Shown in pieces: positions 1 through 5,698 of a stretch of DNA of 8,096 nt. How positions within the stretch are numbered: the first letter of the stretch is position 1; every line of letters begins with the position of its first letter. The notes beneath the pieces were generated by a model that saw nothing but the letters and a program-made list of their open reading frames with translations, had not been told where the DNA came from and did not search any database. This DNA is from Chloroflexota bacterium (GTDB lineage: Bacteria > Chloroflexota > Limnocylindria > Limnocylindrales > CSP1-4). A program made the translations under genes and the position numbers. Location of the stretch: the NCBI GenBank assembly GCA_021802185.1, contig JAKAAV010000082.1, positions 1 to 8,096 on the forward strand, given 5' to 3'.

Positions 1-685
1 CGTACGTGAAACCGGGGCCGGCGTCGCCGATGATGACCGCGGCAACGGGCGCCGATCCGTCACGGGCGACCGCCGATTGCGGCGGGCCGAGTCCCGATCC
101 GTTCCGCCCGAGCGCGGATTCGTCGCGCACCGCCGCCGACGCCTCGTCGTCTCCGATCAGCCACTGCCCGTCGAACTCGCGCAGGCCGTCGGGCGCGGCG
201 AGGACGTAGAGCCGGCGTCCGTGCCAGCGGCGTGCGGCGAGCGCGGCGGTCGCGGACAGCGCAGTGACGATCTCGTCGGCGGCGACCACGATGCCGGCGC
301 CGCTCAGCCGCGCCGCCAGGCTGTCGCGGCTCCAGAGCGAACTGTTCGTGAGGAACCGGAACGGGATGCCGCGCGCCCGAAGGGACGCAACGGCAGCGCC
401 GGCGCCTTCGATCGGCCGGCCGCGCAGGACGACGACGCCGTCCATGTCGAGCAGGACCGCCCGCACACCCGCGAGCGCCTCGCACAGCCGATCGTGTGGA
501 TCGGCCGTCGACGGAAGCGCGCGAGGCAGGACGGCGGTCGGAGCCTCGTGAAGCGCCGAGGACCGGACCGGCACGGCACCCGGCGACCCGGACGTCGTGC
601 CCGAGGGGGTCTTCGCCGGCACCGCGTCCGGCGACGCGGACGTCGCGCCCGAGGGGGTCGTCGCCGGCTCGCGGTCCCCGGTCAC
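1..685 (-). CDS. HAD-superfamily subfamily IIA (NagD-like) phosphatase, 3' end outside window
   Basis: Reading down from a GTG at 685-683 gives 228 residues with no stop before the window edge. Motif I is seen as DMDGVV (D80 to V85; D80 is the likely nucleophile and D82 the acid/base), followed by RPIEGA and motif II LTNSS (residues 112-116). The visible end, AVIIGDAGPGFTY, matches the 'VVGLDRxFTY' stretch of the subfamily IIA cap domain. Family members are cytosolic phosphatases for small phosphorylated metabolites; the substrate cannot be read here, and motifs III and IV lie outside the window. It follows the zinc-ribbon gene by 7 nt, so the two are probably co-transcribed. There is no ATG before motif I and no clear Shine-Dalgarno. 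GTG codons at 685, 622, 574 and 466 are all possible starts. I prefer 685 because nearly every third position from there to motif I is G or C, as in the rest of the gene. A start at 466 would give a compact VRAVLLDMDG beginning typical of short HADs. Family is secure, start is not. Confidence 0.82.
   Translation of the reverse strand, partial: MTGDREPATTPSGATSASPDAVPAKTPSGTTSGSPGAVPVRSSALHEAPTAVLPRALPSTADPHDRLCEALAGVRAVLLDMDGVVVLRGRPIEGAGAAVASLRARGIPFRFLTNSSLWSRDSLAARLSGAGIVVAADEIVTALSATAALAARRWHGRRLYVLAAPDGLREFDGQWLIGDDEASAAVRDESALGRNGSGLGPPQSAVARDGSAPVAAVIIGDAGPGFTY
580..675. repeat. Two 48-bp tandem repeats in the HAD N-terminal extension
   Basis: Two adjacent 48-bp units, 580-627 and 628-675, share most bases, including the blocks ccggcgac and cccgagggggtc. 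Since 48 is sixteen codons, the repeat stays in frame. On the minus strand it encodes two similar 16-residue units rich in Pro, Ser, Thr, Gly and Ala, each holding TPSGxTSxSPxA. A partial third unit may begin at 676. This looks like a flexible low-complexity linker that grew by unit duplication. Confidence 0.75.
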
Positions 686-692
686 GCCCGGC

Positions 693-1037
693 TCAGTGGG
701 AGGCCTGGACCGCGCGGAAGCAGTCCGAGCAGTAGACCGGGCGATCCATGCGCGGCTTGAACGGCACCTGCGCCGTGTTGCCGCAGCGAGAGCAGATCAC
801 GGCAAAGTACTCGCGGATCGGGCGGTCGCCGCCCCGCTCATAGCCCCGCGGGCCGCCGATCTCGCGCATGTCATATCCGCCCGACTCACGGGCCGCCCGC
901 CGGCTGGCGCGGCAGCTCGGGCAGCGCCGGGGGTCGGAGGTGAACCCCTTCTGCTGGTAGAACTCCTGATCCGCGGCGGAGTGGACGAACTCGACTCCAC
1001 AGTCGACGCAGGCCAGGGTTCGATCGACGTAGGACAC
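693..1037 (-). CDS. Double zinc-ribbon protein (zf-trcl-like plus CxxC-x17-CxxC)
   Basis: A 114-residue soluble protein with eight cysteines in four CxxC pairs. The first ribbon uses C10/C13 and C39/C42, around a VDRTLACVDCGVEF...EFYQQKGF core typical of the probable zinc-ribbon (zf-trcl) family. The second uses C82/C85 and C103/C106, with exactly 17 residues between the pairs, the pattern called a CxxC-x17-CxxC domain and ending in PVYCSDCF. A basic Gly/Arg-rich linker (about 45-76) joins them. The start is GTG at 1037-1035, chosen because a perfect AGGAGG lies 7 nt upstream and because family members begin almost at this point with (M)SxVDRTLxC. Longer readings starting further upstream run through non-coding sequence. 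Two bound zinc ions are predicted. The role is unknown; nucleic-acid or protein binding is only a guess. It is the first gene of a probable pair with the HAD phosphatase and is divergent from the SbcD-like gene. Confidence 0.9.
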   Translation of the reverse strand: MSYVDRTLACVDCGVEFVHSAADQEFYQQKGFTSDPRRCPSCRASRRAARESGGYDMREIGGPRGYERGGDRPIREYFAVICSRCGNTAQVPFKPRMDRPVYCSDCFRAVQASH

Positions 1038-1044
1038 CCGGGTG

Positions 1045-1050
1045 CCTCCT
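1045..1050 (-). promoter_or_regulatory. Shine-Dalgarno AGGAGG deciding the zinc-ribbon GTG start
   Basis: The minus strand reads AGGAGG here, 7 nt upstream of the GTG at 1037. It is one of the strongest ribosome binding sites in the window, and it fixes the start over the ATG near 1070, whose upstream sequence lacks such a site. Confidence 0.8.
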
Positions 1051-1194
1051 GAGCGCGTGGTACGGAACATGCCGTCGGTGGCACCGAGGGGAACGGGCGG
1101 ACGTAAGGCCGCGACGCGCGATGGATCGGAACGGGCGCCGCGCGACCCAGGTGTCTGCCGAGGTCCCTGAGCGGGGCGCACCGGTTGCCGGGGA

Positions 1195-1224
1195 AGACTA
1201 GCACCGGCCGTCGCAGGGGGACAA
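1195..1224 (-). promoter_or_regulatory. Candidate promoter for the zinc-ribbon/HAD pair
   Basis: On the minus strand TTGTCC (1224-1219) is followed after 18 nt by TAGTCT (1200-1195), which is preceded by TGC as in an extended -10. This resembles housekeeping promoters of high-GC bacteria (TTGACA and TAnnnT). It would give a leader of roughly 150 nt before the GTG at 1037. The match is by eye and only partial. Confidence 0.35.
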
Positions 1225-1421
1225 GCCGCCGTGACGGGCGGAGCGGCGCGACTCCGGTCCGCGCGGCCCCTTCGCGCCGGGGCCCGAGGGTGGCACAATG
1301 CGGCAGAGACGGCGGCCGCACCTGGGCCGGGAGACGTGCGTGCCGGCGTCGCTTCGAGGTTGTTCGGGCCGGGAGCGCTCGGGACCGGTTCCGGACCCTG
1401 GCGGGCTGGGGAGCCCTGAAC

Positions 1422-1427
1422 GGAGGG
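1422..1427 (+). promoter_or_regulatory. Shine-Dalgarno GGAGGG for the SbcD-like gene
   Basis: GGAGGG lies 10 nt upstream of the ATG at 1438. A second purine run, GGGAG, directly abuts the ATG. Together with the LRLLHLSDAHLG opening of the protein, this supports the 1438 start. Confidence 0.65.
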
Positions 1428-1437
1428 AGACCGGGAG

Positions 1438-2574
1438 ATGCTCCGCCTCCTGCACCTGTCGGACGCGCACCTGGGTGCCGCGCACCCGGAGCTCGGGCCC
1501 GCGGGCACGCGCCAGCGCGAGCGCCAGTGGGACGCGCTCGAGCGTGCGCTCGGCCTCGCCGTCTCCGAGCGCTGCGCGCTGGTCATCGTGGCCGGCGACC
1601 TCTTCGCCACGAACGCGCAGCCGCGGCGCGCCGTCGAGCGGGCGGGACGGGCGCTCGCCCGCGCGGTGTCGGCCGGCGTGACGGTCGCGCTGCTGCCGGG
1701 CGACTCGGACGCGGACGGGCCGTCGTCGGCGTATCGGACGTGGGACCTGGCCGCGCTCGGCGGCGTTTCGGATGCGGACCGGCTCCACGTGCTCGACCCG
1801 CACCGGCCCCCGCTCGTGCTCCCGGCGCTCGACGTCGCGATCCGGGCGTACGTGGTCGAGGAAGGCTCGTCGATCGACGAGACGCTGGTGGCGCCTCGCG
1901 ACGAGGACGAGCCGGGCGTCCGCTGGAAGGTGGGCGTCGCGCACGTCCCGGAGGGGGCTGCGCCACCCTCCGACGCCGCGCTCGCCGCTTCCGGTCTCGA
2001 CTACCTGGCCCTCGGCGGGTCGATGACGCTGCGAAGCGCGGGCGGCGGCGCGGGCAGCTTCGGCGATCCCGGTCCCATCGAGTCGATGTCGGCCGCCGGC
2101 GACGTCGGGCACGCGCTGCTCGTCACGATCGACGAGCGGGCGCGGGACCTGGTGCGGGTCGAGGCTCGGGCGGTCGGACGGACGAGGCGGCTCCGCCTCG
2201 AGCTCCCCGCGACCGACTTTGCCGACGAGGCCGCGCTCGCCGGCCACCTCGCCGCCCTCGGCGATCCCGACCTCGCGTGCGACGTCCGGCTGACCGGGCT
2301 CCGCGGCCCCGAGCTCCGCATCGACGAGGCGGCGCTCGAGGCCCGCCTCGGGCCCGGGTTCTTCCACCTCCGCATCGTCGACGCCGCCACGGCGTCGCCG
2401 CCCCCGCCGCCGGAACCCGTCCCGGAATCGATCGCGGGCGCGTTCGTTCGCGACGTGGGGAGCCGGATGGCGGCCGCGGTCGCCGAGGGTCGCACGGCGG
2501 ACGCGCGCGAGCTGGGCGAAGAGCTCGAATGGGGGACGCGGCTCCTCGCGGCCTCCACCGGCATGCCGGTCTGA
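1438..2574 (+). CDS. SbcD/YhaO-like (Mre11-type) metallophosphoesterase with degenerate active site
   Basis: The 378-residue protein opens with LRLLHLSDAHLG, the calcineurin-like phosphoesterase motif I of SbcD/Mre11 (D9, H11). Motif II is AGDLF (G53, D54). Where GNHD is expected there is GDSD (88-91). A histidine remains at H169 (VAHVP). The last motif, GHxH after DYLALG, is replaced by GGSM (193-196). Thus the motif III Asn/His pair and both GHxH histidines are missing, and most of the two-metal site is lost. The C-terminal third contains a proline-rich linker (PPPPPEPVPES, about 321-331) and then a helical segment, as in capping and ATPase-binding regions. Normal relatives are Mn-dependent DNA nucleases that work with an SbcC/Rad50/YhaN ATPase, and such a partner is encoded 12 nt downstream. 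Fold and partnership look secure. Nuclease activity is doubtful, and a structural or regulatory role is an inference. Confidence 0.85.
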   Translation: MLRLLHLSDAHLGAAHPELGPAGTRQRERQWDALERALGLAVSERCALVIVAGDLFATNAQPRRAVERAGRALARAVSAGVTVALLPGDSDADGPSSAYRTWDLAALGGVSDADRLHVLDPHRPPLVLPALDVAIRAYVVEEGSSIDETLVAPRDEDEPGVRWKVGVAHVPEGAAPPSDAALAASGLDYLALGGSMTLRSAGGGAGSFGDPGPIESMSAAGDVGHALLVTIDERARDLVRVEARAVGRTRRLRLELPATDFADEAALAGHLAALGDPDLACDVRLTGLRGPELRIDEAALEARLGPGFFHLRIVDAATASPPPPPEPVPESIAGAFVRDVGSRMAAAVAEGRTADARELGEELEWGTRLLAASTGMPV

Positions 2575-2580
2575 GGGAGG
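2575..2580 (+). promoter_or_regulatory. Shine-Dalgarno GGGAGG between the SbcD-like and YhaN-like genes
   Basis: GGGAGG directly follows the TGA of the upstream gene and lies 6 nt before the ATG at 2587. The tight spacing argues for co-transcription and matched expression of the two subunits. Confidence 0.75.
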
Positions 2581-2586
2581 AACGCG

Positions 2587-4731
2587 ATGCGCATCACGCG
2601 GCTGCACCTCCGGGAGCTCCAGCGGCACGCCGATCTCGAGATCCGGCCCGCGCCCGGGTTCACCGTCGTCCGCGGGGCGAACGAGGCCGGGAAATCGTCC
2701 GTCCGGCGCGCCATCGAGCTCGCGCTGTACGGGCGAACGACCGAACAGGACGCGCAGCTCCGGCGCTGGCAGGCCGACGGCCGCGCGCCGACGTCCGTCG
2801 ACCTCGACGTCGAGGCCGACGGGGACGAGGAGATCCCGTTCCGGATCGCGAGGAAGCTCGCGCCCGCGCCGCAGCTCGAGCTGCAGGTCCCCGACGGCCG
2901 ACTCGACGGCGACGCCGCACAGCGACGCATCGGGGAGCTGACGCGGCTCCCGACGCTCGGGTTCTTCCGCTCGGTCGCCGTCCTCGACCACGCCGACGTC
3001 GCGACGCTCGCCCGCGACGACGCACCGTTCCGGGAGCGCCTCGGCGCGTCCGTGTCGGCAGGTGACCGTGCCTTCGCGCGCAACCTCCGCGAGCTCGACG
3101 GTCTCGTCGCCGCGATCGACGGGGCGGGCCTCCCCGCGCCCGGTCCCCTTGCCGCGGCCGACGCGGAAGTCGCGCGGCTCGAGCGGGACGTGGCGGCGGG
3201 CCAGGAGTCGCTGCAGCGGCTGCTCGCCGACCAGGAAGCGCTGTGGAACGCCCAGACGGAGCTGGCCGAGACCGAGGCCCAGCTCGAGAGCGACCGCGAG
3301 CTGCTCGCCACGGCCGAGGAGGCCGTGCGGCTGCTGGCCGAGCAGGAGGAGGCCGACAGCCGCCACGAGCGATTCCAGCGGGCGGTCGTCGTCCGAGAGG
3401 AGATCGCGGACAAGGAGTCGACGCACCCCTCCACCGTGCCCGTCGCGGTGCTCCGCGAGGGGGCGGCGCGGCTCCGGCAGCTCGAGCGGACGATCGCCGA
3501 GCTGACCGCGGAGCTGGGCGACGAGGTCACGGTCCAGGGCGAGATCATGCGGCCGGCGCCACGCTGGCGGCCGCTCGCGATCGGCGCGATCGTGCTCGCC
3601 GTCATCGGGATCGCGATCGCGCTCCTGACGCCGATGCCGCTGCCCGTGCTCGGGATCGTGGTCGCGCTCGCCGGCGTCGGGTCGGCCTGGCTCGCGATGC
3701 GCCGCCGCCGGCTCGCGTTCGACGTCAACTACCAGAAGCACCTCCGCGAGGAGCAGGTGAGCCGCCGGCTGCGGGGTCGCTCGGCGATCGAGGAGCAGCT
3801 CCGGCAGAACCAGAAGGCGCGCGAGGCCCAGCTCGCGGGGCTCGGCGTGCGGGATTCCGCCGCGGCCGAGGACCTGCTGAACCAGGAGGAGGCGCACGTC
3901 GCCCGGATCGAGCAGCTTCGGGCGGAGTTCACGACCCTGCTCGGCGATCCGCCGGAGCGGGAGGACGTCGCGGTGCTCCGGGATCGAGCGGCGGCCGACG
4001 GAGAGCTGCGGCGCCAGCTGCTCGGGCAGATGGGCGAGATCGGGAAGCATCCGGCGGGGCACCGCGCGCGGTACGACGCCGCGGTCGCCGCCGGCGAGAT
4101 CGCCCTGGCCAGGGCGCAGGAGCGGGTCTCCGCTGCGCGCGACTCGGTCGAGTCGACGACGGCCGATCCGGACGTGGTGAGCGCGCTCGTCGAGGCGCTC
4201 GAGGAGGCCCGGTTGCGCCGGGACCGGCTGGCCCGCCGCCGCCGGATCCTCGCCGGAACGCTCGATGCGCTCCGCTCCGCCGAGGCCGCGACGATGCGGG
4301 AGGCGGCGCGCTTCGTCGAGCGGCGCATGCAGCGGGACGTCGAACGGATCACCGGCGGGCGGTACCGCCGGGTCCAGGTGGACGACGCCGACCTGTCGAT
4401 CCGGCTGTGGTCTCCCGAGCGGGGCGACTGGGTCGACGCGCGCGCGCTGTCGGCCTCGACGCTCGCGCTCGTCCACATCGCGGCGCGGCTGGCGCTCGCG
4501 CGACAGGTGACCGGCTTCGTCCGGCCGTTCCTCGTGCTCGACGATCCGTTCCTGGGCTTCGACCGCGACCGCGCCACGCGAGCGGCGGCACTGCTGCGGG
4601 AGCTCGCGGCCGAGCACCAGGTGCTGTACCTGACCGAGGACGACCGCTACGACGCGCTCGCGGACCTCGTGGTCGAGCTTCCGGAGCCGGCCGAGGTGGA
4701 CGCCGGACGCGCTGCCGCGGGGGCCGTCTGA
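2587..4731 (+). CDS. YhaN/Rad50-like ATPase with a transmembrane hairpin between its coiled-coil arms
   Basis: This 714-residue protein has a split ABC-type ATPase. The N-terminal lobe has Walker A GANEAGKS (30-37) and FFRSV (126-130). The C-terminal lobe has a signature-like ALSAST (620-625), Walker B LVLDDPF (649-655) and a D-loop FD (658-659). Long heptad-like Leu/Glu/Arg-rich arms run from about 188 to 318 and 379 to 590. Between them are two hydrophobic segments (330-347 and 354-371), separated by TPMPLP, with RWR before and RRRR after. This is a membrane hairpin with both arms predicted in the cytoplasm. No CxxC zinc hook is present. It is shorter than SbcC (about 1,000 residues) and closest in plan to YhaN. 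The signature has Ser in place of the usual Gly (LSxGT becomes LSAST), and the H-loop region reads LTEDDR with no histidine. It probably forms an ATP-driven complex with the upstream SbcD-like protein, held at the inner membrane. The role is likely DNA-end or chromosome related but is not proven. Confidence 0.87.
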   Translation: MRITRLHLRELQRHADLEIRPAPGFTVVRGANEAGKSSVRRAIELALYGRTTEQDAQLRRWQADGRAPTSVDLDVEADGDEEIPFRIARKLAPAPQLELQVPDGRLDGDAAQRRIGELTRLPTLGFFRSVAVLDHADVATLARDDAPFRERLGASVSAGDRAFARNLRELDGLVAAIDGAGLPAPGPLAAADAEVARLERDVAAGQESLQRLLADQEALWNAQTELAETEAQLESDRELLATAEEAVRLLAEQEEADSRHERFQRAVVVREEIADKESTHPSTVPVAVLREGAARLRQLERTIAELTAELGDEVTVQGEIMRPAPRWRPLAIGAIVLAVIGIAIALLTPMPLPVLGIVVALAGVGSAWLAMRRRRLAFDVNYQKHLREEQVSRRLRGRSAIEEQLRQNQKAREAQLAGLGVRDSAAAEDLLNQEEAHVARIEQLRAEFTTLLGDPPEREDVAVLRDRAAADGELRRQLLGQMGEIGKHPAGHRARYDAAVAAGEIALARAQERVSAARDSVESTTADPDVVSALVEALEEARLRRDRLARRRRILAGTLDALRSAEAATMREAARFVERRMQRDVERITGGRYRRVQVDDADLSIRLWSPERGDWVDARALSASTLALVHIAARLALARQVTGFVRPFLVLDDPFLGFDRDRATRAAALLRELAAEHQVLYLTEDDRYDALADLVVELPEPAEVDAGRAAAGAV

Positions 4732-5579
4732 GCCTCGCCGGCCTCGGGTTCGCGCTCGCCGCGGCACTGAGCTGGGGCTTCGGCGACTTCGCGGGCGGCG
4801 TGGCGAGCCGCCGTGCCGGCGCGATGCTCGTCGGCCTCGCGATGGAATCGGTCGGAATCGGGTTCGCGCTCGCGTTTGCGCTGATCTCCGGCGACCCGTT
4901 TCCGAGCGCAGCGGGTGCCGGCTGGTCGCTGGTCGCGGGAATCGCCGGGGTCATCGGCCTGCTCGCCTTCTACCGCGGCCTCGCCACCGGCTCGATGAGC
5001 CTCGTCGCGCCGGTGGCGGCGGTCGTGGGCGCCGGCCTCCCGGTGATCGCGGGCTGCATTTTCGGCGAGCAGCTCGCTCCCGGGCAGGTGCTCGGGATCC
5101 TCGCCGCGCTCGGGGCCGTCGGCCTCGTGTCGCGGCCGGTCGAGGGTGACGACGGCGCCGCGCGCGGGGGCGTCTGGCTCGCGCTGTTCGCCGGGCTCGG
5201 GTTTGCCGGCTACTTCGTCGGCATGGACAGGGCGATCGCGGCCGGCGCGGGAACGTGGTGGCCGCTGCCGCTCGCACGTGCGGGGTCGATCGTCGTGACC
5301 GGTGCCGGGCTCGTCGCGACCGGCCAGGCCCGGGGTCTTCGCCGCGTGGCGACGCCGCTGATCCTCGTCTGCGGCCTCGGCGACACGCTCGGGAACCTCG
5401 GGTTCCTCGCGGCGCGCTCGATGGGCTCGCTCGGGCCGTCCGCGGTCGTCGCGTCGCTCTACCCGGCCGTCACCGTCGTGCTCGCGTGGCTGTTCCTGTC
5501 CGAGCGACTCTCGCGCCAGCATCTCGCCGGCGTCGCGCTCGCGTTCGCCGGGATCGTGCTGATCGCGCTGCCTGGATAG
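4728..5579 (+). CDS. EamA/DMT-superfamily transporter, apparent CTG start
   Basis: The 283-residue membrane protein has about ten hydrophobic helices in two EamA repeats. The internal duplication is visible: FYRGLATGSMSLVAPVAAVV (81-100), then GEQL and an AALGAVGLV helix, correspond to FLAARSMGSLGPSAVVASLY (226-245), then SERL and an AFAGIVLIAL helix. The family exports or imports small metabolites such as amino acids or nucleotide precursors across the inner membrane; the substrate cannot be told. The frame has no ATG, GTG or TTG before the first conserved helix (LAGLGFALAAALSWGFGDF). The best start is CTG at 4728-4730, overlapping the ATPase stop as CTGA, with a G-run (4719-4723) just upstream. 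The first standard alternative, GTG at 4800, would remove helix 1. Translation is probably coupled to the upstream gene. No functional link to the SbcD/YhaN-like pair is evident beyond this arrangement. Family is confident, start is not. Confidence 0.85.
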   Translation: MSLAGLGFALAAALSWGFGDFAGGVASRRAGAMLVGLAMESVGIGFALAFALISGDPFPSAAGAGWSLVAGIAGVIGLLAFYRGLATGSMSLVAPVAAVVGAGLPVIAGCIFGEQLAPGQVLGILAALGAVGLVSRPVEGDDGAARGGVWLALFAGLGFAGYFVGMDRAIAAGAGTWWPLPLARAGSIVVTGAGLVATGQARGLRRVATPLILVCGLGDTLGNLGFLAARSMGSLGPSAVVASLYPAVTVVLAWLFLSERLSRQHLAGVALAFAGIVLIALPG

Positions 5580-5626
5580 GTGAGGGCCCGGCCGGGGCGA
5601 GCGTGCCTCCCGCCGCGCGTCGGCCA

Positions 5627-5691
5627 CGGACGTCGTCACCTGGGCCGTCCGGCCTCGCGGCCGCCTTTCCGCCCCGGACGTCGTCGCCTGG
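5627..5691. repeat. Pair of 17-bp near-identical direct repeats 48 bp apart
   Basis: Cggacgtcgtcacctgg at 5627-5643 recurs as cggacgtcgtcgcctgg at 5675-5691 with one mismatch. The offset of 48 bp equals the unit length of the tandem repeat at 580-675, and both contain cggacgtcg. The similarity is short and may be chance in such GC-rich DNA. Confidence 0.5.
5650..5663 (+). terminator. Small GC hairpin, possible terminator of the transporter operon
   Basis: A 5-bp perfect stem, CGGCC/GGCCG, closes a TCGC tetraloop, about 70 nt after the transporter stop. It is followed by CCTTTCC rather than a real T-run, so intrinsic termination would be weak. No better candidate is visible for either converging operon. 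Confidence 0.22.
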
Positions 5692-5698
5692 CTCGTGC

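Larger units (their letters stand above)
1038..1437. other. Divergent intergenic region, 400 bp
   Basis: This stretch separates the leftward zinc-ribbon gene from the rightward SbcD-like gene. Open frames cross it on both strands, but they have no family-like sequence and are what GC-rich DNA produces by chance. Apart from the candidate leftward promoter and the two ribosome binding sites at its ends, I see no RNA gene or repeat. A rightward promoter must lie here if the SbcD-like gene starts its own transcript. A CACAAT near 1296 could be its -10, but no convincing -35 accompanies it. Confidence 0.6.
5580..5698. other. Convergent spacer between the transporter and modB
   Basis: These 119 bp lie between two converging stop codons. 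They hold a 10-bp perfect palindrome CCCGGCCGGG (5587-5596), a direct repeat and a small hairpin, but no coding frame with family character. There is also no room for a modC gene after modB. Confidence 0.6.

Noticed and set aside
88..760. Plus-strand open frames over the left end
   Set aside because: They are antisense to the HAD gene, which shows DMDGVV and LTNSS in proper order on the minus strand.
1038..1610. N-terminal extension of the zinc-ribbon protein to an ATG at 1610
   Set aside because: It would overlap the divergent SbcD-like gene and has low-complexity sequence. The AGGAGG-GTG pair at 1050-1035 and the family start pattern fix the shorter form.
1198..4767. Very long minus-strand open frame (about 1,190 codons) antisense to the SbcD/YhaN-like genes
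   Set aside because: Its translation is Arg/Pro/Gly/Asp-rich low-complexity sequence with no recognisable motif. It mirrors real genes with clear motifs on the plus strand, as expected in DNA of this composition.
5587..5596. Perfect palindrome CCCGGCCGGG as a terminator
   Set aside because: It has no loop for a stable hairpin and no following T-run. Such short palindromes are common in very GC-rich DNA.
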